A stretch of 64,000 nt of DNA from Pseudomonas viridiflava (GTDB lineage: Bacteria; Pseudomonadota; Gammaproteobacteria; Pseudomonadales; Pseudomonadaceae). Both the position numbers and the translations under genes were made by a program. The DNA lies in assembly GCF_003702045.1 (NCBI RefSeq), contig NZ_RBTP01000065.1, positions 124,001-188,000 on the forward strand, written 5' to 3'. The notes under the pieces were generated by a model that saw only the letters and a list, made by a program, of their open reading frames with translations, searched no databases and was not told the origin of the DNA. Positions 53,701 through 62,129 of this stretch are shown here, piece after piece. Every line of letters starts with the position of its first letter. Positions within the stretch are counted from its first letter, which is position 1.

Positions 53701-54285
53701 ATGAAACCGACCTACGATGACACCCGCCAACACCTGCTGGACACTGGCCATCGAATGATGGCCGAACGAGGCTTCACCAGCGTCGGCCTGAACGAACTCC
53801 TGCAAGCGGCAGGCGTGCCAAAGGGTTCGTTCTACCACTACTTCAAGTCCAAGGAGCTGTATGGCCAGGCCTTGCTGGAGGATTACTTCGTCGGTTATCT
53901 GGCTGACATGGAGCGACGCCTGACACTGCCCAAGCTGAATGCCTACGAGCGACTGTTGGATTACTGGCAGGGTTGGCAGGATCGCTGCGTGCCTGATGGG
54001 CATGGCGATGAGTGCCTGGTGGTCAAGCTCAGCGCCGAAGTCTCCGACCTGTCCGAAACCATGCGCCTTACCTTGCGTGATGGCACAGAGCGGGTGGTGT
54101 CGCGCATTACTGCTTGCATCGAGCAGGGCCAGGTCGAGCAATGCCTGCCGACAGGTGATGCGCGTGAGTTGGCGGAAACGCTCTATCAGCTTTGGCTGGG
54201 GGCCAGCCTGTTGAACAAGTTGCAACGCACCGGGGAGTCGTTGGGCAGGGCAATGGCGACGACGAAGCGGTTTTTGGGTGTTTGA
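53701..54285 (+). CDS. nemR: TetR-family repressor NemR
   Basis: TetR-type repressor of 194 residues, matching E. coli NemR in segments I remember: DTRQHLLDTGHRMMAERGFT, GVPKGSFYHYFKSKE and CLVVKLSAEVSDLSETMR. E. coli NemR senses electrophiles and hypochlorous acid through Cys106, with Lys175 nearby. The equivalent residues here are Cys105 (in DECLVVKL) and Lys173 (in LLNKLQRTG). The ATG at 53701 follows the operator. It is divergent from the DJ-1 gene. It would repress that gene, nemA and itself through three matching operators. Confidence 0.93.
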   Translation: MKPTYDDTRQHLLDTGHRMMAERGFTSVGLNELLQAAGVPKGSFYHYFKSKELYGQALLEDYFVGYLADMERRLTLPKLNAYERLLDYWQGWQDRCVPDGHGDECLVVKLSAEVSDLSETMRLTLRDGTERVVSRITACIEQGQVEQCLPTGDARELAETLYQLWLGASLLNKLQRTGESLGRAMATTKRFLGV

Positions 54286-54325
54286 GTGTCGGTGACTTCA
54301 TTGCCAAAACTCGGCCAAAAACAAT

Positions 54326-54354
54326 TTGACATATGTTATTTGTGATCACATATT
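54326..54354 (+). promoter_or_regulatory. promoter with overlapping palindrome upstream of the GntR gene
   Basis: A -35 box TTGACA (54326-54331), 17-base spacer and -10 like CATATT (54349-54354). The perfect palindrome TGTGATCACA (54341-54350) overlaps the -10, and another, ACATATGT (54329-54336), overlaps the -35. This fits autorepression by the adjacent GntR protein. Confidence 0.65.
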
Positions 54355-54387
54355 GAGCGCATAAGAACGCCAATATGAGCCAGAGCC

Positions 54388-55110
54388 ATGACAGACAGTC
54401 CGACCCTCCTGCCCAGCATGCGTCAGGTTTCTCGCGACACCTTGCAGGATCAGATCTATCGTCAGATCCGCGAAGCGCTAATGAGTGGCCGCTTCCAGCC
54501 GGGCCAGAAGGTGACCATTCGGGGGCTCGCTGAAGCGCTGGGCTCAAGCCCGATGCCGGTACGTGAAGCGCTCAATCGCCTCGGCGCAGAGAATGCCTTC
54601 GAAGTCACCGAAACCTCACGTCTGCGTGTGCGCATGATGACGCCCGAGCGACTGCGCGAGATACGCGACGCCCGGGTTGCGCTTGAAGGCCTCCTGGCCG
54701 AGAAAGCAGTCCTCCTGCTCAAGGACATCGACCTCAAAGAAATCACCCACCTGTGTGACCAGATGCAGCAAGCCGCCGACAGCGTCGATGTGGCCCGCTA
54801 TCTGTGGACCAACTTTGCCTTCCACCGGCGCATCTATGCGGTTGCGAAAGCAGAGCTGACCATCGCCGCCGTGGAGAACTTCTGGCTGCACATGGGGCCG
54901 TGTTTTGCGCTTGTCGCACCCGATAAGGTGCATCTTCAGCGTTCGATGGAGGCGCACAACCGCATCGTCGAAGCGCTTGCCGCACGCGATGGAGCTGCCG
55001 CCCGAGCAGCCGTCACCGACGACATCATGCAGGCCGCCGATTCCCTGGCGCGCCTGATCGTCAAGAACGGCCGTTCAAGGTCGTCTGTCTCTGGAGCGAA
55101 AAAGGCATGA
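54388..55110 (+). CDS. GntR/FadR-type (FCD) regulator
   Basis: GntR regulator of 240 residues, FCD subfamily. The N-terminal winged HTH is DQIYRQIREALMSGRFQPGQ, then TIRGLAEALGSSPMPVREAL. The C-terminal all-helical FCD domain (ARVALEGLLAEKAV, FHRRIYAVAKAELT, SMEAHNRIVEALAARDG) includes the His/Asp metal and ligand site. FCD regulators sense carboxylates such as sugar acids. The ribosome site before 54388 is weak; a later ATG at about 54418 is possible. The TGA overlaps the SDR start (ATGA), so it is the first gene of a catabolic operon, which it likely represses. Confidence 0.9.
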   Translation: MTDSPTLLPSMRQVSRDTLQDQIYRQIREALMSGRFQPGQKVTIRGLAEALGSSPMPVREALNRLGAENAFEVTETSRLRVRMMTPERLREIRDARVALEGLLAEKAVLLLKDIDLKEITHLCDQMQQAADSVDVARYLWTNFAFHRRIYAVAKAELTIAAVENFWLHMGPCFALVAPDKVHLQRSMEAHNRIVEALAARDGAAARAAVTDDIMQAADSLARLIVKNGRSRSSVSGAKKA

Positions 55111-55895
55111 GCGTTCTCAATCGATTGATTCCCTATACCGGCCTGCGCGTACTGATCTCTGGCGGTGCCGCCGGTATTGGCGAAGTACTGGCGGCGGCTT
55201 ACATGGAAGCCGGTGCAAAGGTGCATGTGTGTGATGTCAGTGAAGCCGCGCTCGCGTCGTTTCGTGAGCGGTATCCGCACAGTGTGGCCACCCCTGCAGA
55301 CGTGGGTGATCCGACGCAGATCGAAGCGGTGTTCAAAGTCCAGCAAGACCGGTTCGGCGGCCTCGATGTGCTGATCAACAACGCCGGGATCGCAGGTCCT
55401 ACTGCAGGTATCGATGCGGTCACCGATGAAGAATGGCAGCGCACTGTCGACATCAACCTCACCGGACAATACCGCTTTGCTCATCACGCGGTTCCCCTGC
55501 TCAAGGCATCGCCCAATGCGCACCTGATCCACATCGCGTCAGTGGCCGGCCGCCTCGGTTACGCCTGGCGCACACCGTATGCGGCGACCAAATGGGCCAT
55601 TGTCGGCTTGATGAAATCTTTGGCATCCGAGTTGGGGCAGAGCGACATCCGCGTCAATGCCTTGCTGCCCGGTATCGTCGAAGGCCCGCGCATGGACGGT
55701 GTGATTCGTGCCCGCGCCGAACAGATGAAGGTGCCTGAAGCTGAAATGCGTGAGGAGTACCTGAAAAAAATATCGCTCAGGCGCATGGTCACCGCTGAAG
55801 ACGTCGCGGCTATGGCGCTGTTTTTGTGTTCGCCCGCCGCGCGCAACGTGACCGGCCAGGCCATCAGCGTGGATGGCAACGTCGAGTACCTCTAG
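55107..55895 (+). CDS. SDR oxidoreductase of the catabolic operon
   Basis: Classical short-chain dehydrogenase of 262 residues. The NAD loop is VLISGGAAGIGEVLAAAY, with NNAGIAGPTAG, the catalytic IASVAGRLGYAWRTPYAATKWAI (residues 144-166; Ser, Tyr and Lys) and the C-terminal GQAISVDGNVEYL. An Asp after the second strand (HVCDVSE) suggests NAD rather than NADP. In an operon with a lactonase and a beta-keto acid cleavage enzyme, it could oxidise a sugar or hydroxy acid. The exact substrate is unknown. It is coupled to the GntR gene. Confidence 0.9.
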   Translation: MSVLNRLIPYTGLRVLISGGAAGIGEVLAAAYMEAGAKVHVCDVSEAALASFRERYPHSVATPADVGDPTQIEAVFKVQQDRFGGLDVLINNAGIAGPTAGIDAVTDEEWQRTVDINLTGQYRFAHHAVPLLKASPNAHLIHIASVAGRLGYAWRTPYAATKWAIVGLMKSLASELGQSDIRVNALLPGIVEGPRMDGVIRARAEQMKVPEAEMREEYLKKISLRRMVTAEDVAAMALFLCSPAARNVTGQAISVDGNVEYL

Positions 55896-55982
55896 ACGGC
55901 CTTAACGACAACGACGGTTACACGTATTCCCGTCGCGTAACCGCTGCCACTTTTTCGCCAATAACAAGAACGGAGAAGACTC

Positions 55983-56915
55983 ATGTCCAAAAAACGTCCG
56001 GTGATCATCACCTGCGCCGTCACGGGCGCCATCCATACGCCTTCGATGTCGCCGCATTTGCCGATCACGCCGCAGGAAATTGCCGACGCCGCCATCGGCG
56101 CCGCCGAAGCGGGGGCATCGATCGTTCACCTGCATGCTCGCGATCCTCATGACGGCAGGCCCAGCCAGGACGTGGACCTGTTCCGCCAGTTTTTGCCGCA
56201 CATCAAAGCCAAGAGCGATGTCATCATCAACATCACCACCGGCGGCGCGCCGACGATGGGGGTGGAAGAGCGTCTGCAGCCTGTTGCTCAACTCAAGCCC
56301 GAGTTGGCGTCCCTGAACATGGGGTCGATGAACTTCGGCCTGTACGAGATGCTTGATCGTTTCACTGAGTTCAAGCATGACTGGGAGCGGCCGTACCTCG
56401 CCGAGAGCGACGACCGGATTTTCCGAAATACTTTCCGCGACATCGCTCATATTCTCGATACCTGCGCTGAGAATCGCACTCGCTTTGAAATTGAATGCTA
56501 CGACATTGGCCATCTGTATACCGCTGCGCACTTTCTTGAGCGTGGCTTGCTCAAGGCGCCGATTTTCATTCAGTCCGTATTCGGCCTGCGAGGAGGCATC
56601 GGCGGTCATCCTGAAGACCTCGCGCATATGCGCCGTACGGCAGACCGCCTGTTTGGCGATGCGTATCAGTGGTCGATTCTGGGCGCCGGTCGTAACCAGA
56701 TTCCTCTGGGCACGATGGGCCTGTCGATGGGCAGTCATGTGCGTGTAGGTCTTGAAGACTCGCTGTGGGATGGGCCGGGCAAACTGGCAGCATCAAACGC
56801 CGATCAGGTCAGGCGCATCCGTACCGTGATTGAAGCCTTGGGCGGGCGCGTGGCGACGCCGGATGAGGCGCGGGAAATGCTCGATCTGAAGGGTAAGGAC
56901 CACGTCGACTTCTAA
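55983..56915 (+). CDS. beta-keto acid cleavage enzyme (BKACE, DUF849)
   Basis: Zinc-dependent BKACE protein of 310 residues, the family of 3-keto-5-aminohexanoate cleavage enzyme. It condenses a beta-keto acid with acetyl-CoA and cleaves to acetoacetate and a new acyl-CoA. Metal His49 and His51 are in VHLHARD, and the catalytic Arg, Glu, Asp pattern is in SHVRVGLEDSLW, matching Kce. The N-terminal VIITCAVTGAIHTPSMSPHL is family-typical. The ATG at 55983 has GGAGA upstream. The substrate specificity of BKACE varies widely, so it is not inferred from sequence. Confidence 0.9.
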   Translation: MSKKRPVIITCAVTGAIHTPSMSPHLPITPQEIADAAIGAAEAGASIVHLHARDPHDGRPSQDVDLFRQFLPHIKAKSDVIINITTGGAPTMGVEERLQPVAQLKPELASLNMGSMNFGLYEMLDRFTEFKHDWERPYLAESDDRIFRNTFRDIAHILDTCAENRTRFEIECYDIGHLYTAAHFLERGLLKAPIFIQSVFGLRGGIGGHPEDLAHMRRTADRLFGDAYQWSILGAGRNQIPLGTMGLSMGSHVRVGLEDSLWDGPGKLAASNADQVRRIRTVIEALGGRVATPDEAREMLDLKGKDHVDF

Positions 56916-56972
56916 CACCTGTTTTCACGTGCCAAACGTGCCATCTCAATAACAACAAGACAGAGGTGAAAC

Positions 56973-57851
56973 ATGCGTATCGAAATCGTCGTCGACGTGA
57001 AGACCACGTTGGGCGAAGGTCCGGTCTGGGATGTCGAACAGCAACGCCTTTACTGGATTGACAGTTTCGACGGCCGGATTCTGCGCTGCACCGAGGATGG
57101 GCGAGAACTGCGCGCCTGGGACGTCGGGCAGAAAATCGGCTCGATGGCGCTGCGCCAGAAGGGCGATGCCGCCATCGTCGCCTTGCAGAACGGGCTCTAC
57201 AGCCTGGACTTGCCAACCGGCGATCTTGAACTGATCGTCGACCCGGAGCCTGGGCAACCGAACAATCGGCTCAATGATGGCAAAGTCGATCGTCAGGGCC
57301 GATTCATCGTCGGCTCGATGGATACGCAGGAAGATCAGGCCAGCGCCAAGCTCTACCGTCTCGATCCTGATCTTAGCCTGCACACCCTGGACGAAGGCAT
57401 CATCGTCTCCAACGGCCCGTGCTGGAGCCCGAACGGAGAGACCTTCTATTTCGCCGACACCTGGTCTGGAGAACTCTGGGCTTACGACTACGACAATTCG
57501 ACCGGAACGGTCGCCAACCGTAGAACCTTCGCCAAGGTCGATACCTGCGGTGGCGGCGCTGCGGATGGCTGCACCGTGGATGCCGAAGGTTGCCTGTGGC
57601 AGGCGCTGGTCTACGCCGGAAAGCTGGTGCGTTACACGCCGGATGGGCAGGTGGATCGCATCGTCGATATGCCCGTGAAGAAGGTCACCAGCCTGACTTT
57701 CGGCGGGCCGAATCTGGACACGTTGTTCGTCACCTCAATGGCCAAACCGCCGCTGCCGCGCTTTCCAGAAGACGGCCAGCAACGGGGTGCCTTGTTCGCC
57801 ATCACCGGGCTGGGTGTGCAAGGCATTGCCGAAAAGCGCTTCGCCAGCTGA
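56973..57851 (+). CDS. SMP-30/gluconolactonase-like lactonase
   Basis: Six-bladed propeller protein of 292 residues of the SMP-30/regucalcin family. The first metal Glu is in TLGEGPVWD, the Asn in NGPCWSPNGETFYF and the Asp in DGCTVDAEGCLWQA. SMP-30 enzymes hydrolyse sugar lactones with a divalent metal. AGAGGTGA lies before the ATG at 56973, and no signal peptide is present, so it acts in the cytoplasm. In the operon it would open a lactone produced by the SDR before beta-keto acid formation. Confidence 0.9.
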   Translation: MRIEIVVDVKTTLGEGPVWDVEQQRLYWIDSFDGRILRCTEDGRELRAWDVGQKIGSMALRQKGDAAIVALQNGLYSLDLPTGDLELIVDPEPGQPNNRLNDGKVDRQGRFIVGSMDTQEDQASAKLYRLDPDLSLHTLDEGIIVSNGPCWSPNGETFYFADTWSGELWAYDYDNSTGTVANRRTFAKVDTCGGGAADGCTVDAEGCLWQALVYAGKLVRYTPDGQVDRIVDMPVKKVTSLTFGGPNLDTLFVTSMAKPPLPRFPEDGQQRGALFAITGLGVQGIAEKRFAS

Positions 57852-57932
57852 TCGACCCGAAATCGGACCTGACCGTTAAGGACAACTGAACTCTCTTTAC
57901 AGAGCGTGCATGGCACGCCTGGAGATTCTCCC

Positions 57933-59255
57933 GTGCAAAATAATAAAAAAGCATCGCTGGGCCAGATCCACCGTTTCTCTTGGGTATCTTTATTGGTGTG
58001 CTGGATGATCTGGATCCTCAACGCCTATGATCGCGAGATCGTCCTGCGCTTGGGGCCGACCATTTCCAAGCACTTCGACTTGTCGGCGGATCAGTGGGGC
58101 ACTTTGGCCACTGTCGTCATGCTGGCCCTGGCCGTTCTGGATATTCCCGGATCCATCTGGAGCGACCGCTATGGCGGCGGTTGGAAACGGGCGCGCTTTC
58201 AGGTTCCGTTGGTGCTGGGCTACACCGCGCTTTCTTTCCTTTCAGGCTTCAAAGCGCTCAGTGGAAGCCTGGCCAGCTTCGTCGCTTTGCGGGTGGGTGT
58301 GAACCTGGGGGCAGGGTGGGGCGAGCCTGTCGGCGTCAGTAACACCGCAGAATGGTGGCCCGTGGAGCGCCGAGGTTTTGCTCTGGGCGCTCACCACACC
58401 GGTTATCCTATCGGCGCAATGCTCAGCGGTATTGTCGCCAGCTTCGTGATCACCACGTTCGGTGAAGACAACTGGCGCTACGTGTTCTTTTTCGCCTTCG
58501 TGGTCGCGCTGCCCTTGATGATTTTCTGGTCGCGCTACTCGACTGCCGAACGCATCACTCAGTTGTACGCGGACATCGCCGCCAAAGGCATGACCCCACC
58601 GGACAGCACGCCATCGACCAACGTCAAAGGCCAGGCCTGGGAAACGTTCAAGGCAACGCTCGCCAATCGCAACATTGCCCTCACCGCCGGCAACACGATG
58701 CTGACGCAAGTGGTGTACATGGGCGTGAACATTGTCCTGCCTGCTTACCTGTACAACATACTTCACCTGTCGCTGGCCGAGTCGGCAGGGATGAGCGTGG
58801 TGTTCACCCTGACGGGCATCCTGGGTCAACTGGTCTGGCCGTCGCTGTCTGACATCATCGGTCGCCGGGTGACGCTGCTCATCTGCGGCGTCTGGATGGC
58901 GGCCAGCGTGGGGGCGTTCTACTTCGCCAGCACCACGCTGATCGTTATCGTCGTGCAGCTGCTGTTCGGTCTGGTTGCCAACGCAGTCTGGCCGATCTAC
59001 TACGCAGTGGCGTCCGACTCCGCACAGCCTTCAGCGACATCGACCGCTAACGGCATCATCACCACCGCGATGTTCATCGGTGGCGGCATCGCACCGATAT
59101 TGATGGGTACGCTGATCAGCATGGGCGGTGGCTGGACCAGTCTTCAAGGCTATACGGTGTGTTTCTTTGTCATGGCAGGCTGCGCGCTCGGCGGGGCGTT
59201 CTTGCAGTTGTTTTCTCATCGCAGGCAAGTGTTGGTGGCCCAGGCAGGTCTCTGA
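57933..59255 (+). CDS. MFS transporter (anion:cation symporter type)
   Basis: Major facilitator transporter of about 440 residues with 12 membrane segments, resembling the ACS family that imports sugar acids (hexuronate, galactonate, phthalate). The N-terminus has the pattern LNAYDREIVLRLGPTISKHF, and the loop 2-3 region is DIPGSIWSDRYGGG with the usual Asp-Arg. GTG at 57933 is chosen: GGAG lies 8 bases upstream. An in-frame GTG at 57906 lacks a good site. It completes the operon and most likely imports its substrate. Confidence 0.9.
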   Translation: MQNNKKASLGQIHRFSWVSLLVCWMIWILNAYDREIVLRLGPTISKHFDLSADQWGTLATVVMLALAVLDIPGSIWSDRYGGGWKRARFQVPLVLGYTALSFLSGFKALSGSLASFVALRVGVNLGAGWGEPVGVSNTAEWWPVERRGFALGAHHTGYPIGAMLSGIVASFVITTFGEDNWRYVFFFAFVVALPLMIFWSRYSTAERITQLYADIAAKGMTPPDSTPSTNVKGQAWETFKATLANRNIALTAGNTMLTQVVYMGVNIVLPAYLYNILHLSLAESAGMSVVFTLTGILGQLVWPSLSDIIGRRVTLLICGVWMAASVGAFYFASTTLIVIVVQLLFGLVANAVWPIYYAVASDSAQPSATSTANGIITTAMFIGGGIAPILMGTLISMGGGWTSLQGYTVCFFVMAGCALGGAFLQLFSHRRQVLVAQAGL

Positions 59256-59263
59256 GGGTTTTG

Positions 59264-59290
59264 GTCCCGATGGCGAGGGCTGTCGGGACT
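59264..59290. terminator. bidirectional terminator between MFS gene and mexT
   Basis: GTCCCGA (59264-59270) pairs with TCGGGAC (59283-59289) around a 12-base loop; TTT follows on the plus strand. It fills the 36-base gap between the convergent genes. Confidence 0.75.
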
Positions 59291-59291
59291 T

Positions 59292-60209
59292 TCATTGCAG
59301 ACTGTCTGGATCCCCGAAAAACATCTGAATCCGCGACCTCAACCACCGTTCCCCCGGATCATTATCCTGCGCGCCACGCCAGGCCATGTGCAGTTCAAAC
59401 GTACGCGTTTCAATCGGCAGTTCTTCCGCCCGCACGCCACCCGCCGCCGTCAGCACTTGCGCGGCGTAGTCCGGGACGGTGGCGATGATGTCGGTGCCGG
59501 TCAGCAGTGTCGCCAGACCGTTGAATTGCGGAACAGCCAGCACGACGTGACGTTTGCGGTCCAGTTGCTCCAGATGCTCGTCGATGAACCCGCTCAGGTC
59601 GCCGGCGAAGGACACCAGCGCGTGGGGGCGTGCACAGAAGTCGTCGAGGCTCAGTGGGCCGGGAATCGAGTCGGCGCGCAGCAGTTGTGGCTTGCTACGG
59701 CGCAAGACTTTGCGCTTGGCGTTGGCAGGCAGGTCTTGCGTATAGCTGACGCCCACCGAGATTTCGCCCGAGGCCAGCAGTGGCGGCATCAGGATGTAGT
59801 TGACGCGTCGGATCACCAGTACGATGCCCGGCGCTTCGGAACGCAGGCGCTTGAGCAGGGTGGGCAGCAGAGCGAACTCGACGTCGTCGGACAGGCCGAT
59901 ACGGAATACCGAGGTGCTGGTGGCCGGGTCGAACTCCGAGGCGCGGCTGACGGCGGTGGAGATGGAGTCCAGCGCCGGAGAGAGCAACCCGAAGATTTCC
60001 GTAGCGCGAGCGGTAGGCTCCATGCTGCGGCCGGTGCGCACGAACAGCGGATCGTCGAACAGCCCGCGCAAGCGCGACAGGGCGGCGCTGATGGCCGGTT
60101 GGCCGAGGAACAGTTTCTCCGCCGCTCGCGTCACGCTTCGCTCATGCATCAGGGTTTCAAAGACGATGAGCAGATTGAGGTCGACGCGACGCAGGTCGTT
60201 GCGATTCAT
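59292..60209 (-). CDS. mexT: LysR-type regulator MexT
   Basis: LysR regulator of 305 residues with strong recalled identity to P. aeruginosa MexT: MNRNDLRRVDLNLLIVFETL, HERSVTRAAEKLFLGQPAIS, FVRTGRSMEPTARA, GEISVGVSYTQDLPANAKRK and the end SRIQMFFGDPDSLQ. MexT activates mexEF-oprN and mexS and responds to electrophile and disulfide stress. The ATG at 60209 begins the family sequence; the frame to 60290 is only an extension. It is divergent from the MexS-like gene, as in P. aeruginosa, but mexEF-oprN lies 14 kb away. Confidence 0.93.
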   Translation of the reverse strand: MNRNDLRRVDLNLLIVFETLMHERSVTRAAEKLFLGQPAISAALSRLRGLFDDPLFVRTGRSMEPTARATEIFGLLSPALDSISTAVSRASEFDPATSTSVFRIGLSDDVEFALLPTLLKRLRSEAPGIVLVIRRVNYILMPPLLASGEISVGVSYTQDLPANAKRKVLRRSKPQLLRADSIPGPLSLDDFCARPHALVSFAGDLSGFIDEHLEQLDRKRHVVLAVPQFNGLATLLTGTDIIATVPDYAAQVLTAAGGVRAEELPIETRTFELHMAWRGAQDNDPGERWLRSRIQMFFGDPDSLQ

Positions 60210-60433
60210 ACGAAGGGTCTCGGGCCATGTGTCGAATGGAAGCGGGGGCAGGGTGCGATAGTACGAGCAAACGTCGATTTCACGAATCAAAAATTAACAG
60301 AAGGATGATTGACCTGCGTTAAATGTGCGCACGGGTTGCAATGTTTCGTCGACATGCGAACAATGGCCGCCATCTTCGAATCGCCGCACAAGCGTTGTCT
60401 GGCAAGCTGTGCAGCCTTTCAGGGACAATCGAT

Positions 60434-60457
60434 GACAGGCATGTCGACTATTAATAG
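60434..60457. promoter_or_regulatory. possible MexT site in the mexT/mexS gap
   Basis: GACA-N5-GTCGAC-N4-AATAG matches 10 of 15 defined bases of the recalled MexT consensus with correct spacing. It is 71-94 bases upstream of the mexS-like start, like the mexE site. The remainder of the 60210-60527 gap holds no gene. Confidence 0.35.
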
Positions 60458-60527
60458 CCACTGATAGTGTTACCGGCAATGCCCGGATAGAGTTTGTGGC
60501 ATCAAGGTTTACGAGGCGAGGTTCTCA

Positions 60528-61550
60528 ATGTCCCGCATGATCCGTTTTAACCAGTTTGGCCCGGCCGAGGTGCTCAAGATCGAAGAGCACCCCGACGCGT
60601 TGCCTGCACCCGGTGAGGTGCAAGTGCGCGTCCAGGCAATCGGCGTCAGCTGGTATGACGTTCTCTGGCGACAAAATCTGGCTTCTACCCAGGCCCGGCT
60701 ACCGGCAGGTCTGGGGTATGAAATGGCCGGCGTGGTGACCGCGCTGGGCGAAGGTGTCGTTGATTTGAGCGTAGGCGACAAGGTGGCCAGTTTTCCGGCA
60801 GCCGACGCCAACGACCATCCCGTGTATGGCGAGTCCATTGTGTTACCACGCAAGGCGCTGGTCCGTTATCCGGACGTGCTGACCGCGGTTCAGGCGAGCG
60901 TGCATTACACGCCTTATCTGGTGGCCTATTTCGCTTATGTCGATCTGGCGCGCGTCAAGCCCGGCCAGTCGGTGCTGGTGACCGACGCCAGTCATTGTTC
61001 CGGACCGTCGTTCGTGCAGTTGGGCAAGGCATTGGGTGTGCGCGTCATCGCGGCCACCAAGACCGACGATGCTCGCGAGTATCTGCTGTCGCTGGGCGCC
61101 GACAAGGTGGTGGTCACCGAAGAGCAGGACTTGCTCATGGCGATCAACAAATACACCGATAACCGTGGAGTCGATGCAGTATTCGATGGCTTGGGCGGCC
61201 CGCAGATGTCACTGATGGGCGATGTGTTGGCACCGCGTGGTAGCCTGGTGTTGTACGGGCTGCAGGGCGGCAACCAGACCCCATTCCCGGCGTGTGCCGC
61301 TTTTCAGAAGAACATTCAGTTCTATGTGCACTGCCTGGGCAACTTCACTGGCAAGCCTGAACTGGGCATCACTCAGGATGCGGAGGCGTTGCAGCGGGCG
61401 TTGCGCGATATCAATCAGTTGACCGCCGATCAAGTGCTGACCCCGCTGCAAACCCGCAGTTTTGCGTTCGAGCAGGTGGTGCAGGCGCATCGTTACATGG
61501 ACACTTGCCCAATTGGCGGGCGCGCCGTTCTGGAGATCGAGTCGGCTTGA
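60528..61550 (+). CDS. mexS: MexS-like zinc-type alcohol/quinone oxidoreductase
   Basis: MDR-superfamily oxidoreductase of 340 residues. The N-terminal GroES-like domain (MSRMIRFNQFGPAEVLKIEE, then AIGVSWYDVLWRQNLAS) lacks the zinc Cys of true alcohol dehydrogenases. The NADP fold is VLVTDASHCSGPSFVQLGKA and GVDAVFDGLGGPQMSLMG. In P. aeruginosa mexS (PA2491) is divergent from mexT and its loss activates MexEF-OprN; this gene has the same place and similar length, so I name it as an orthologue with moderate certainty. It ends with a terminator. Confidence 0.82.
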   Translation: MSRMIRFNQFGPAEVLKIEEHPDALPAPGEVQVRVQAIGVSWYDVLWRQNLASTQARLPAGLGYEMAGVVTALGEGVVDLSVGDKVASFPAADANDHPVYGESIVLPRKALVRYPDVLTAVQASVHYTPYLVAYFAYVDLARVKPGQSVLVTDASHCSGPSFVQLGKALGVRVIAATKTDDAREYLLSLGADKVVVTEEQDLLMAINKYTDNRGVDAVFDGLGGPQMSLMGDVLAPRGSLVLYGLQGGNQTPFPACAAFQKNIQFYVHCLGNFTGKPELGITQDAEALQRALRDINQLTADQVLTPLQTRSFAFEQVVQAHRYMDTCPIGGRAVLEIESA

Positions 61551-61593
61551 CCGATTGATTGTCCCGGCCAGCCATACTGCTGTTGTTCATGCT

Positions 61594-61620
61594 AAAGCCT
61601 TCCTCGCGGAAGGCTTTTTT
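61594..61620 (+). terminator. Rho-independent terminator after mexS
   Basis: AAAGCCTTCC (61594-61603) pairs with GGAAGGCTTT (61608-61617) around a TCGC tetraloop, followed by a T run. Confidence 0.93.
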
Positions 61621-62129
61621 GTTTGCCCCGTGATGCGCATGCTCATACAAGAAATATCACTAACGTACAGCGCCTGATGCGGCGTGAAGTATTTCTGCGG
61701 GACATGGATGCGCTCGCTGCGTGCGGTGAGTAATCATGTTTAATCGTTCTCTCAGAAAGCCTCTTGGGCAACTAACTTTTCCTACGCTTAGTGTCGAGTT
61801 TAAGAAGTTATCGTGCTTGCGTGGCGTGAAAGTGCCCGCACAGCGTGGCCCTCAGGTTGTGGGAATGTGCTTTAAAAAGAGAGGCAGGTCGCGGGTGCTT
61901 CAACTGCATTAAATAAACGTAATGTTTAATAATCAGGAGGCTGCAGGCGAGCTGCACTTATTTTTATTGATTATCTGTACCTTGTAATTGTTTCAAGGAT
62001 ACTGATAATAGTTGGGTAATGATTACTCAGGGAATGAGTCGTGGTCGATTATATATTCGGTCGTCAGTCCGTTTTTAGAGGCCGTATCCATACGGCGTTC
62101 TACAACGGTGAGCGGGCAGGGAGCATGCA
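61621..62129. other. intergenic region upstream of the PP-loop gene
   Basis: About 510 bases with A/T-rich blocks (61900-62000), differing from neighbouring genes. No convincing ORF; a frame from 62012 runs into the PP-loop gene out of phase. It probably contains the promoter of the PP-loop gene. Confidence 0.5.

Noticed and set aside
54341..54350. TGTGATCACA as a CRP site
   Set aside because: CRP/Vfr sites need a 6-base centre between TGTGA and TCACA; here the halves touch.
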